From Tomitella gaofuii (GTDB lineage: Bacteria > Actinomycetota > Actinomycetes > Mycobacteriales > Mycobacteriaceae), in contig NZ_CP059900.1 in assembly GCF_014126825.1 (NCBI RefSeq), positions 2,060,954 to 2,124,953 on the forward strand: a DNA stretch of 64,000 nucleotides, read 5' to 3'. Position 1 is the first letter of the stretch, and each line of letters opens with the position of its first letter. Under the pieces are notes generated by a model. That model had not been told where the DNA came from. It worked only from the letters and a program-made list of their open reading frames with translations, and made no database searches. Positions 25,845 through 34,658 of this stretch are shown piece after piece. The position numbers and the translations under genes are program-made.

Positions 25845-28800
25845 TGGGCACAGCGCAGAGAACACGGACCATACCTGCACATGGAGATTCCCGGTTCGCG
25901 TCCGGGATGGGCTCCGAGGAGAAGATCAACGTCCTCGGACTCGAACGGCACCTTGAACGCCATGTCGAGGGCGAGGTGCGCTTCGATGACGGCAGCCTGG
26001 CCATGTACGCCAACGACGGATCGAACTACCGGCAGGTGCCCATCGGCGTGGTGATCCCCAAGACGCTCGACGACGTCGTGGAGACCATGCGCGCGTGTCA
26101 TGCGTACCGCGCGCCGGTGGTGTGCCGGGGCGGGGGGACGAGCCTGTCTGGCGAGACGGTCAACGTCGCGGTGGTCATCGACTTCTCCAAGTACCTCACT
26201 GGAGTGGGTGACGTGGACACCGACCGACGCACCGTCGTCGCGGAAGCCGGCGTGATCAACGAGGAGCTCAACAAGACGATCGGCCACACCGGCTACATCT
26301 TCGGACCCGACCCGTCGTCACATTCGCGGTGCACGATCGGCGGGAACATCGGCAACAACTCGTGCGGGATCCACTCGGTGCAATCGCACCTGTACGGTCC
26401 CGGTCCGCGCACCTCCGACAACACGGAGCGCCTTGAAGTGGTCACCTATGAGGGCGAGCGCTTCTGGGTGGGGGTCAACGAGGAGGACCGGCTGGAGCAG
26501 ATCATCGCCGCCGGCGGCGCAAAAGGCCGGATCTATGCCCAGCTCCGCGATCTGCGTGACCGCTACGCCGATGAGATCCGCGCCGGCTACCCGGGGGTGG
26601 ATGAGATGCCGCGCCGCGTGTCCGGCTACAACCTGGACGAGCTGCTTCCGGAGAACGGTTTCAACGTGGCGCGAGCCTTGGTGGGCACCGAGAGCACCTG
26701 TGCGGTGGCGCTGCAGGCCGAGCTCAAGCTCACCCCCGCGATGCTGCACCGCACTTTGGTGGTGGTGCAGTATCCCACCATCGCCGCCGCCGGCGAGCAC
26801 GTCATGCAGATCCTGGAGTGGAAGCCGATCGGTTTGGAGGCCGTCGACGAAATGCTGGTGAACGACCAGCAGGTGGTCGGCAAGAACGTCGAAGCGCTCC
26901 ACGAGCTTCCACGCCGGATGGAAGGGGGCGCATGGCTGCTCATCCAGTTCGGCGCCGACGACCCCGCCGATTCCTACGGGACAGCACGCCGGTTCATCGA
27001 CTGGATGGAGAAGGAGAAGCACTATGACGCTGACCGCATGGTGCTCTCGCGCAGCGTGCAGGACGGCGGCAACAGCGAGGAACTCTGGGCGATCCGCGAG
27101 GCCGGCCTGGGCTCCACCGCGTTCCCGCCGGACGGCCGCGACCACTGGCCGGGTTGGGAGGACTCTGCAGTACCGCCCGCGCGCGTCGGTGACTACGTCC
27201 GCGACCTGCAGGAGCTTTACGCGAAGCACGGGCTGCGAGGCGCGATGTACGGGCACTTCGCGGAAGGATGCATCCACTCGCGGATCAGCTTCGACCTGCG
27301 GCATGCCGACGGGCTGCGCAACTACCGCGTCTTCATGGAGGAGGCAGGTGATCTGGTGGCCTCCTACGGCGGATCGATGTCCGGCGAGCACGGTGATGGC
27401 CAGCAGCGTGCGGAGCTGCTGGACAAGCAGTATGGCCCGCGGCTGATGCAGGCGATGCGCGAGTTCAAGGCCATCTGGGACCCGCAGTGGAAGCTCAACC
27501 CCGGCAAGGTCGTCGACCCGTACCGGCTCGACGAGAACCTCAAGCTGGGCACCGACTACAACCCGACGCGGCCCGATGTGGTCTTCGCCTACCCGGACGA
27601 CGACGGGGATTTCGTGCACGCCAACCTGCGGTGCGTGGGTATCGGCGAATGCCGCGTGCCCGAGGCGAGCTCCACGATGTGCCCGAGCTACCAGGTCACC
27701 CGCGAGGAGAAGCACTCGACGCGGGGGCGCGCCCGCCTGCTGTTCGAGATGCTGCGGGGCGAGACCATCACGGACGGATGGCAATCGCGCGAGGTGGCGG
27801 ATGCTCTGGACCTGTGCCTGTCGTGCAAGGGATGCACCAGCGACTGCCCGGTTTCCGTGGACATGCCCACGTACAAGGCCGAGTTCCGCTATCACCACTT
27901 CAAGTCGATGCGGCGGTGGCGGCCGCGGTCCGCCTACGCGTTCGGCTTCATCGACCAGGCGGCCCGCGTGGCGGTGCGGGTTCCCGAACTGGCGAACTTC
28001 GCCACACAGACGCCTGGCCTGCGTCGGCTGACCAAATGGATCGGCGGCATCGATCAGCAGCGCGATCTACCGACCTTCGCGCCGATGACGTTGCAGCAGT
28101 GGTTCTCCCGCCGTGGCGGCACGGCCAACCCGAACGGTACCCGCGTGCTGCTCTTCCCGGACACCTTCACGAACCACCTGCACACCGACGTCGGCCGGGC
28201 GTGTGTCGAGGCCATCGAGGCGGCCGGCTATCAGGTGGTGATTCCCGACGGGCACCTGTGCTGCGGTCGACCGCTGTACGATTTCGGTTTCCTCGACGCG
28301 GCGAAACGGTATCTGCACCACGTGATCGACGAGATCCGCGACGACGTGCGGGCGGGCACTCCGATCATCGGGATGGAGCCCAGCTGCGTCGCGGTGTTCA
28401 AAGAGGAGCTGCCCAACATCCTCCCGCATGATGACGACGCGGAACGGTTGCGCCGCAGCGTCTACCACTTCCCCGAATTCTTCGCCGAGTTCGATGTGGA
28501 ACCGCCGCGGATGGACGGACCGGTGCAGCTGTGGACGCACTGCCATCAGCGCGCCACAGGCGGCCAGACTCCCGAACAGCACGTGCTCGCGAAGATGGGC
28601 GCGCAAGTGGAGCCGCTCTCCGGCGGCTGCTGCGGACTCGCCGGGTCTTGGGGATTCGAAGACGGCAAGTACGGGATCTCGATGGAGTGCGGCGAACAGG
28701 CCCTGCTGCCCGCGCTGCGCGGCGCCGACGAGGGCACCCGCCTGGTGGCCGACGGGTTCTCCTGCCGCACACAGGTGGGCGAGGCCGGAGTGGGACGGGA

Positions 28801-28999
28801 TCCGCTGCACCTCGCGCAATTGATGGCGATCGCACGCGGGCGGTCCGACGGCACCGGCGCATCGCCGGTGCCGGGGCCGCCGGAACGGCCCCGGCCGCCG
28901 GCCGCGATCCGCCTGTCTCGCACCGCTGGACCCGTCGCCGTCGCGGGAGCCGTTGTCGCAGCACTCGGACGAGCCGCCTGGGTGACGCTCCGTCGGTGA
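25844..28999 (+). CDS. FAD-binding and Fe-S/CCG-domain dehydrogenase (D-lactate/glycolate dehydrogenase type fusion)
   Basis: About 1051 residues from a GTG overlapping the previous stop (ggag lies 8 nt upstream); an ATG at 25907 is the alternative. The FAD-binding PCMH motif is VVCRGGGTSLSGE near residue 88, followed by a FAD-oxidase C-terminal domain. A 4Fe-4S cysteine motif CLSCKGCTSDCP lies near 661, and CCG-type cysteine clusters near 802 and 927 (CCGLAG). A final hydrophobic helix may be a membrane anchor. It should oxidise a D-2-hydroxyacid and feed electrons to quinone, matching the adjacent TPP enzyme. Confidence 0.87.
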   Translation: MGTAQRTRTIPAHGDSRFASGMGSEEKINVLGLERHLERHVEGEVRFDDGSLAMYANDGSNYRQVPIGVVIPKTLDDVVETMRACHAYRAPVVCRGGGTSLSGETVNVAVVIDFSKYLTGVGDVDTDRRTVVAEAGVINEELNKTIGHTGYIFGPDPSSHSRCTIGGNIGNNSCGIHSVQSHLYGPGPRTSDNTERLEVVTYEGERFWVGVNEEDRLEQIIAAGGAKGRIYAQLRDLRDRYADEIRAGYPGVDEMPRRVSGYNLDELLPENGFNVARALVGTESTCAVALQAELKLTPAMLHRTLVVVQYPTIAAAGEHVMQILEWKPIGLEAVDEMLVNDQQVVGKNVEALHELPRRMEGGAWLLIQFGADDPADSYGTARRFIDWMEKEKHYDADRMVLSRSVQDGGNSEELWAIREAGLGSTAFPPDGRDHWPGWEDSAVPPARVGDYVRDLQELYAKHGLRGAMYGHFAEGCIHSRISFDLRHADGLRNYRVFMEEAGDLVASYGGSMSGEHGDGQQRAELLDKQYGPRLMQAMREFKAIWDPQWKLNPGKVVDPYRLDENLKLGTDYNPTRPDVVFAYPDDDGDFVHANLRCVGIGECRVPEASSTMCPSYQVTREEKHSTRGRARLLFEMLRGETITDGWQSREVADALDLCLSCKGCTSDCPVSVDMPTYKAEFRYHHFKSMRRWRPRSAYAFGFIDQAARVAVRVPELANFATQTPGLRRLTKWIGGIDQQRDLPTFAPMTLQQWFSRRGGTANPNGTRVLLFPDTFTNHLHTDVGRACVEAIEAAGYQVVIPDGHLCCGRPLYDFGFLDAAKRYLHHVIDEIRDDVRAGTPIIGMEPSCVAVFKEELPNILPHDDDAERLRRSVYHFPEFFAEFDVEPPRMDGPVQLWTHCHQRATGGQTPEQHVLAKMGAQVEPLSGGCCGLAGSWGFEDGKYGISMECGEQALLPALRGADEGTRLVADGFSCRTQVGEAGVGRDPLHLAQLMAIARGRSDGTGASPVPGPPERPRPPAAIRLSRTAGPVAVAGAVVAALGRAAWVTLRR

Positions 29000-29014
29000 A
29001 TTCGGGTGCGCCCC

Positions 29015-29038
29015 GCGGGAGTCGGTCACGACTCCCGC
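29015..29038. terminator. Perfect 10-bp stem hairpin between convergent genes
   Basis: gcgggagtcg and cgactcccgc around a gtca loop, 16 bases after the dehydrogenase stop; may serve both strands. Confidence 0.6.
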
Positions 29039-29047
29039 TCCCGACCT

Positions 29048-29293
29048 TCAGCCGCCAGAACGACGACGTATGGCGTGGGCGATGCGCAGTGGGAACATCC
29101 CGAGCAGCGGCGCACGTCGGCCGAGATCGGCCGAGTCCTCCCGATCGAACGCGGTGGCGTAGACCAGTGCGCTCTGCTCCGAGTCGTACATCTTCGTCCC
29201 GCCCGGCCGTCCGCAACGCTGGCAGTCCCACGCCATGACCCGGCCCTGCGCTGAGAATCGGTAGCGGTGGCCGAAAACGTGGCAAGCGATCAT
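29048..29293 (-). CDS. Small Cys/His-rich protein (DUF1660-like)
   Basis: 81 residues from the ATG at 29293. The start MIACHVFGHRYRF followed by CQRCGRPG gives three Cys and two His in a zinc-ribbon-like arrangement, the pattern of DUF1660 proteins often found in prophages and actinobacterial genomes. The C-terminus is basic. It lies alone between the dehydrogenase and the MFS transporter gene. Function unknown. Confidence 0.6.
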   Translation of the reverse strand: MIACHVFGHRYRFSAQGRVMAWDCQRCGRPGGTKMYDSEQSALVYATAFDREDSADLGRRAPLLGMFPLRIAHAIRRRSGG

Positions 29294-29375
29294 GTCGATA
29301 GTCTTCCCCTTTCGGTCGCCGTCCAACCGCACCGCGCCATAGCATTAACGGCATTGAATCGGGTACCCGCGACTC

Positions 29376-31223
29376 ATGAGCTCCACGATCCAGACCGGAA
29401 CCATCGAAACCGCCGTGCCCGGCCGACTCGACCGGCTTCCCTGGTCCCGCTTCCACTATCGGGTGCTGCTCGGTCTGGGAACGGTGTGGATCCTCGACGG
29501 GCTCGAGGTGACGATGGTCGGTTCGGTGGCGTCGAGGCTGACCGAACCGGACAGTGGGCTCCACCTGAATGCCGGCCAGATCGGTCTCGCCGCGGCGATC
29601 TACGTGGTGGGCGCGTGCGTGGGCGCGTTGTTCTTCGGCCACCTCACCGACCGGTTCGGGCGCAAGAAGCTTTTCATGATCACCCTGGCCGTCTACATCG
29701 TCGCCACTGTGCTCACCGCGATCTCCTTCGCGCCGTGGTGGTTCTACCTCGCACGCTTCTTCACCGGATCGGGGATCGGCGGCGAGTACGCGGCCATCAA
29801 CTCCGCCATCGACGAGCTCATCCCGGCGCGGGTGCGCGGACGGGTGGACCTGCTCATCAACGGAACGTACTGGCTGGGGGCCGCGGGCGGGGCGGCGCTG
29901 GCGATCGTGTTCCTCAACAAGGACCTGTTGCCGGCGGATGTCGGTTGGCGGCTGGCATTCGCGGTGGGCGCCGTGCTGGGGCTGACGATCATGCTGGTGC
30001 GCCGGCATGTGCCGGAGAGTCCGCGCTGGCTGTTCATCCACGGCGATCAAGACGAGGCCGAACGGATCGTCGGCGACATCGAGAGCGACGTCATCGAGCA
30101 GACCGGCGAGGAACTCGACGAGGTGCACGAGACGATCACCGTGCGTCAGCGCAAGGCGATACCGTTCCGCACGATCGCGCACACCGCGTTCTCGCTCTAC
30201 CCGCGCCGTGCGGTGCTGGGCACCGCGCTGTTCGTGGGGCAGGCGTTCATCTACAACGGCATCACGTTCAACCTCGGCACGCTGTTCACGACGTTCTTCG
30301 ATGTCACGTCCAGCTTTGTTCCGGTGTTCATCATCATCTACGCTGTTGGCAATTTCTTTGGCCCCGTGCTTCTGGGGCGGCTGTTCGACACTATCGGCCG
30401 AAAACAGATGATCACGGCCACCTATCTGGGCTCCGCACTGATGACGGTGCCGCTGGCCGTCCTCTTCCTTACCGACGCCGTCGGCCCGTGGGGATTCCTC
30501 GCCCTGGTCGTCGCCACCTTCTTCCTCGCTTCGGCGGGAGCGAGTGCGGCATACCTGACGGTGAGTGAAGTGTTCCCGATGGAGACGCGCGCGATGGCGA
30601 TCGCGTTCTTCTATGCGCTCGGCACCGCAATCGGCGGCATTACGGGTCCGTTGCTGTTCGGCTCCCTGATAGGTACCGGCGAGCGCAGCATGGTGACTGT
30701 CGCATTTCTGATAGGCGGCGGCGTGATGGCGCTCGGCGGGATCGCGGAGATCTTCCTCGGCGTGCGCGCGGAACGGGCGTCACTGGAGAATATCGCCCGC
30801 CCGTTGACCGCGCAGGACACCGGCGGCGAAGAAGAGGCGGAAGGAGGCGAAGACGCGGGCGTGGCAGGGTCGGAGGCAAGGCGCCGACCGGAGGCAGGCG
30901 GCGGAGAGCGCGACGCGCAGCGACACGGCCGTCCGCAACGCATCAGTCAACGACTCCGTCTCGGTCCCGGCACACTGCTGTCGCAGGCCAGGATGTCCGG
31001 CTTGGACGTCTCCGAGCTGTCCACCGACGACGACCTGCTCGACCAGGAGGTCGCCGCCATCGTGGCGGCCCTGACAGACCACGGCCCCCTGTCCCGAGAT
31101 GAACTCGCACGCCGGATCAATGCGCGCTTCTGGGGGCCGGGGAGGTTCGCCGCCGCGCTGCGGGCCGCGGTGCAGCGCGGCGCGGTGCGCAGGACTGGCT
31201 CCCGCCGGTTCGCCGCACGATGA
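29376..31223 (+). CDS. MFS transporter with C-terminal winged-helix-like extension
   Basis: 615 residues. The first ~480 are a sugar-porter-type MFS with 12 segments and signature loops (HLTDRFGRKKL, RLFDTIGRKQ). Then comes a charged Glu/Gly linker (about 485-535) and a compact C-terminal domain of about 70 residues (from DLLDQEVAAIVAAL, with GPLSRDELARRI) that looks like a small winged helix-turn-helix. Usual members end near residue 490, so the tail is an added domain. GGGTAC lies 9 bases before the ATG but without a good -35. Substrate unknown. Confidence 0.8.
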   Translation: MSSTIQTGTIETAVPGRLDRLPWSRFHYRVLLGLGTVWILDGLEVTMVGSVASRLTEPDSGLHLNAGQIGLAAAIYVVGACVGALFFGHLTDRFGRKKLFMITLAVYIVATVLTAISFAPWWFYLARFFTGSGIGGEYAAINSAIDELIPARVRGRVDLLINGTYWLGAAGGAALAIVFLNKDLLPADVGWRLAFAVGAVLGLTIMLVRRHVPESPRWLFIHGDQDEAERIVGDIESDVIEQTGEELDEVHETITVRQRKAIPFRTIAHTAFSLYPRRAVLGTALFVGQAFIYNGITFNLGTLFTTFFDVTSSFVPVFIIIYAVGNFFGPVLLGRLFDTIGRKQMITATYLGSALMTVPLAVLFLTDAVGPWGFLALVVATFFLASAGASAAYLTVSEVFPMETRAMAIAFFYALGTAIGGITGPLLFGSLIGTGERSMVTVAFLIGGGVMALGGIAEIFLGVRAERASLENIARPLTAQDTGGEEEAEGGEDAGVAGSEARRRPEAGGGERDAQRHGRPQRISQRLRLGPGTLLSQARMSGLDVSELSTDDDLLDQEVAAIVAALTDHGPLSRDELARRINARFWGPGRFAAALRAAVQRGAVRRTGSRRFAAR

Positions 31224-31249
31224 ACTCCCCCGCGCCCCGGGGACGGCCG

Positions 31250-31274
31250 TTTCATCGTCCGCCGCACGGGTAGC
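31250..31274 (+). promoter_or_regulatory. SigF-type promoter for the GH15 gene
   Basis: GTTT (31250-31253), 15 nt, GGGTAG (31269-31274), 57 bases before the gene at 31331. Confidence 0.7.
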
Positions 31275-31330
31275 CGTGTTGTGGCAGCTCCCTGTCCCGC
31301 CCGCCCGCAGCAGAATCAGGAGGGCATCGG

Positions 31331-33109
31331 ATGCACCGAACGGACCGCCCGCACTCGGCTCCCCCGCCGCACGTCCTGCGCGACTATGCGCTGCTGGCGG
31401 ACGGAGAACGCGGGATCCTGGTGGGGCCGCACGGGGACGTCGCGTGGATGTGCTTTCCTTCGTGGCACAGCGATGCCGTCTTCGCGTCGTTGATCGGCGG
31501 CGATACCCATTACACGGTGCAGCCGTCCGGCCGGCACGTATGGGGCGGGTACTACGAGGACGTGGGGCTGATCTGGCGTGCGCGCTGGATCACGGACGAG
31601 GGCATCACCGAATGCCGCGAGGCGCTGGCATTCCCCGGGGATCAGCACCGGGCGGTGGTGTTGCGGCGGGTGATCGCGGTCGAGGGCACCTCGCATGTGG
31701 ATCTCACGCTCGCGCCGGGCGCACGGTTCGACAGGGAGCGGATGACCGAACCGCACCGGCACGCGTCGTCCGGAGACTGGCATGCCGGGGCGGGCGGTAT
31801 CCGGCTGCGCCTCCGGGGAGCGCCGGAGGCCGTGGTGGCACAGGGTCGCACCGGCACCGAGCTGCACATGGCGTTGACCGTGCCGCCGGGCTCGCACCAC
31901 GACCTGGTGTTCGAGCTGTCGGACGCGCCGCTGGACCCGCCGTCAGCGGATCTGCCCGACGAGGCGGACGCGATGTGGGCCGCCACCGAGAGTGCCTGGT
32001 TGTCTGCAGTGCCGCGGTTCGAATCGACCCTGGCCCCCCGTGACAGCAGGCAGGCGTATGCGGTGCTGCGCGGTGTGACTTCATCGAGTGGCGGGATGGT
32101 GGCCGCCTCCACCACCGGCCTTCCGGAGCGGGCGGACAAGGGCCGCAACTTCGACTACCGCTACGTGTGGGTGCGTGACCAGTGCTACGCGGGCCAGGCG
32201 GTGGCGGCTGCGGGCGCGTACCCGCTACTCGACGACGCCGCGGACTTCATCTCCGCGCGATTGCTCGAGGACGGGCGCAACCTGATGCCCGCGTACACCG
32301 TCGGAGGTGGGGCGGTGCCCCCCGAACGCACCCTCGCACTCCCCGGGTACCCCGGCGGCAACGGGATCGTCGGCAACCACGTGCGCTCGCAGTTCCAGTT
32401 GGATGCGTTCGGTGAGTCGCTCTTGCTGCTGGCGGCGGCGGCCCGTCACGGCCACATCGACAAGGACCGGTACCGTGCCGCCGCGATCGCTGCCGAGTCC
32501 ATCGCGCAGTGCTGGCAGAAGCCCGACGCCGGCGTGTGGGAGCTCGGCGAGCGACGATGGACGCAATCGAGGCTGGTGTGCGCCGCCGGGCTGCGTGCCA
32601 TGGCCGGCACCGCCGCGAGCAAGGGCGACGCCGCCGAATGGAGCGCATTGGCCGATGTGATCGTCGCGGATGCGGCGCGGGACAGCCTGCATTCCACGGG
32701 ACGTTGGCAGCGCGCGCCCGAGGACGGTCGCGCGGACGCGGCGCTGTTGCTCGCGTCTCTGCGTGGCGCGGTCCCTGCACACGATCCGAGAAGCCGGGCC
32801 ACGGTGGACTCGGTGCGGGGCGAGCTTGCGCAGGAGAGCTTCGTGTACCGCTTCCGCCACGACGAGCGCCCGCTCGGCACCACCGAAGGAGCGTTCCTGC
32901 TGTGCGGATTCTGGATGGCGCTGGCTGAACACCAACAAGGCCACGAGGAGGCCGCGCTGCGCTGGTTCGAGCGCAACCGCGCCGCCGCCGGAACCACCGG
33001 GCTGTTCTCCGAGGAGTACGACGTGGGGCAGCATCAACTCCGGGGCAACCTTCCGCAGTCGTTCGTGCATGCGCTGCTTCTCGAAGCGGCGGTCACGCTC
33101 CACGGATAG
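31331..33109 (+). CDS. Glycoside hydrolase family 15 (glucoamylase/trehalase type)
   Basis: 592 residues. The N-terminal beta domain shows the family opening LRDYALLADGERGILVGPHG, and the (alpha/alpha)6 barrel follows from about residue 240, with FDYRYVWVRDQCYAG. Catalytic acids are probably Glu in GVWELGERRW (near 400) and Glu in GLFSEEYD near 560. No signal peptide, so it should act in the cytosol. Actinobacterial relatives include trehalases as well as glucoamylases. The window also encodes OtsA, so trehalose turnover is plausible but not shown. Confidence 0.87.
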   Translation: MHRTDRPHSAPPPHVLRDYALLADGERGILVGPHGDVAWMCFPSWHSDAVFASLIGGDTHYTVQPSGRHVWGGYYEDVGLIWRARWITDEGITECREALAFPGDQHRAVVLRRVIAVEGTSHVDLTLAPGARFDRERMTEPHRHASSGDWHAGAGGIRLRLRGAPEAVVAQGRTGTELHMALTVPPGSHHDLVFELSDAPLDPPSADLPDEADAMWAATESAWLSAVPRFESTLAPRDSRQAYAVLRGVTSSSGGMVAASTTGLPERADKGRNFDYRYVWVRDQCYAGQAVAAAGAYPLLDDAADFISARLLEDGRNLMPAYTVGGGAVPPERTLALPGYPGGNGIVGNHVRSQFQLDAFGESLLLLAAAARHGHIDKDRYRAAAIAAESIAQCWQKPDAGVWELGERRWTQSRLVCAAGLRAMAGTAASKGDAAEWSALADVIVADAARDSLHSTGRWQRAPEDGRADAALLLASLRGAVPAHDPRSRATVDSVRGELAQESFVYRFRHDERPLGTTEGAFLLCGFWMALAEHQQGHEEAALRWFERNRAAAGTTGLFSEEYDVGQHQLRGNLPQSFVHALLLEAAVTLHG

Positions 33110-33166
33110 TCCTGGCCCCTGGCGGCTGGTAGGTGTGCGGTGCTCCGACGGTCGGTGAATCGCTTG

Positions 33167-34204
33167 TCAACGCACGCCGGGGATCCTTCGGCGCGCAACG
33201 GCGGCGGCGCCGGCTGCCGCGGCCACACCTGCAGCACCGAGGAGCACGCGACGACGCATCGACAGCCACAGCTGCGGATCGCGTGCGTGTGCCATCGAAT
33301 CGAACGGTCCGTGAGCGCCGCGATCGACATCGTCGTCGCGGGGATCGTCGGTGTTGGCGCCCCAGCGGGGAAGCTGTTCATCGGTCTGCTGACCGGATAC
33401 CCCGGTTCGGGCGAGATGGCGGTCCACGGTTGCGGGCGCGAACCGCTCGCCGAGGATCGTGTAGACGGTCGAGAGACCCACCCACACGTTGCGACGTGGA
33501 TGCTCGGCGAGGAAAACGATGGCGCGGGCGGGCAACTCGGGTTGGAAAACCGGCGCGACCGGCTGCGGATGACCGGGCATGGCGGATGCGTTCCAGTTGA
33601 ACTGGGGCGTGTTCAAACCCGGGAGCTGCACCATCCGTACGGAAACTCCGCTGCCGGTGGCAAGCAGCTCCGTGCGGACCGATTCGCTGAAGCCTTTGAC
33701 TGCGTGCTTGGCACCGCAGTACGCGGCCTGCAGGGGAATCGACCGGTAGGCCATGGCCGAGCCGACGTTGATGATGACGCCCGCATCGCGCGGACGCATC
33801 ACGGACAGTGCAGCGAGGGTTCCATAGACCTGCCCGTAGTAGGTGACCTCGGTGATCCGCCGGAACAGATCCGTCCCCGTATCCCAACTGAACGCGAGTG
33901 ATCCGGTGAACGCGGCATTCACCCACACGTCGACCGCGCCGAGCTGTCCTTCGATCCGCGTGACGGCGTCGCGGACTCCGTTTTCGTCCGCGACATCGAC
34001 GTGCAGCGGGAGCGCCCTGCGTCCATACCGGCGCACATCCGCGGCGGCGCCGTCCAACCCTGCTCTGCCGCGCGCGAGGATCGCCACATCGTAGCCGTCG
34101 TGTGCGAAGCGGCGGACCGTCGCTCTGCCGACTCCCGCACTGCCGCCCGTCACCACCGCGACACCGCGACGCTGCTCGGCGTTGTCTTCGCTGCTCATGG
34201 GCAT
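33167..34204 (-). CDS. SDR family oxidoreductase with C-terminal extension
   Basis: 345 residues. The cofactor motif is TGGSAGVGRA near residue 20 and the catalytic set includes Ser in NVGSAMAY and YCGAKHA near residue 168. Residues 1-250 form the SDR fold; the tail (about 250-345) is unusual, ending in a hydrophobic Ala-rich helix and basic residues that may touch the membrane. Family members act on lipid or steroid-like alcohols; the substrate is not readable. The start at 34204 has ggaga upstream; a second ATG two codons later is possible. Confidence 0.83.
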   Translation of the reverse strand: MPMSSEDNAEQRRGVAVVTGGSAGVGRATVRRFAHDGYDVAILARGRAGLDGAAADVRRYGRRALPLHVDVADENGVRDAVTRIEGQLGAVDVWVNAAFTGSLAFSWDTGTDLFRRITEVTYYGQVYGTLAALSVMRPRDAGVIINVGSAMAYRSIPLQAAYCGAKHAVKGFSESVRTELLATGSGVSVRMVQLPGLNTPQFNWNASAMPGHPQPVAPVFQPELPARAIVFLAEHPRRNVWVGLSTVYTILGERFAPATVDRHLARTGVSGQQTDEQLPRWGANTDDPRDDDVDRGAHGPFDSMAHARDPQLWLSMRRRVLLGAAGVAAAAGAAAVARRRIPGVR

Positions 34205-34228
34205 GCTCTCCGTGTGAATGTCGCGGTG

Positions 34229-34510
34229 TCAGTGGTTGCGCAGCATGTCGATCAGCTCGGATTTGCGTTTGCCGGAGTAGCCGCCGATCCCGAGTTCCTT
34301 GGCGCGCTTCTGCAGCTCGTCGACGGTCCAATCGTCGTACGATGGCGACTTTCCGCCGCGCTCCCCCACCTCGGATCGGCCGCTGTTCGCGGCGGCGTTC
34401 GAGATGCGGGCGGCCTTTTCCTTGGACTGGCCCTTGCCTCGCAGGTCCTCGTACAGATCGGGATCCTTGAGACCCCGCGACTGCGCCTGCGAGTTTCCCT
34501 TCGACGGCAT
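34229..34510 (-). CDS. Small basic protein with Rho-N/SAP-like C-terminus (DUF7218-like)
   Basis: 93 residues from the ATG at 34510. The N-terminal half is basic and disordered (KGNSQAQSRGLKD, KGQSKEKAARI). The C-terminal half (WTVDELQKRAKELGIGGYSGKRKSELIDMLR) is a clear Rho-N/SAP-type helical motif that binds nucleic acid. Behind a perfect SigF-type promoter (34551-34576). Probably a stress-time DNA- or RNA-binding protein. Confidence 0.75.
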   Translation of the reverse strand: MPSKGNSQAQSRGLKDPDLYEDLRGKGQSKEKAARISNAAANSGRSEVGERGGKSPSYDDWTVDELQKRAKELGIGGYSGKRKSELIDMLRNH

Positions 34511-34550
34511 CTCCGCTCCCTCCGCGCGTATTGCCGGGTGCCCCCGCTGC

Positions 34551-34576
34551 ATACCCGTCGCTGATCATCGCCAAAC
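34551..34576 (-). promoter_or_regulatory. SigF-type promoter for the Rho-N-like protein gene
   Basis: Minus strand: GTTT (34576-34573), 16 nt, GGGTAT (34556-34551), 41 bases before the start at 34510. The SDR gene downstream on the same strand may share the transcript. Confidence 0.72.
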
Positions 34577-34593
34577 CGCGTGCGGCCGGCTCC

Positions 34594-34618
34594 GGTTGAC
34601 GATCGCCGTGCCGGGTAA
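34594..34618 (+). promoter_or_regulatory. SigF-type promoter for the second alcohol dehydrogenase
   Basis: GGTT (34594-34597), 15 nt, GGGTAA (34613-34618), 41 bases before the gene at 34659. Back-to-back with the minus-strand promoter at 34551-34576. Confidence 0.58.
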
Positions 34619-34658
34619 TCGTTCCCCCGACGGACATCGAAACGGCGGAGGAGGCGTG

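Noticed and set aside
23994-25880. 628-codon open frame antisense to the TPP enzyme
   Set aside because: Low-complexity composition and full overlap with an unmistakable enzyme on the plus strand.
26318-27898. 526-codon open frame antisense to the FAD/Fe-S dehydrogenase
   Set aside because: Shadow of the plus-strand gene; no recognisable motifs.
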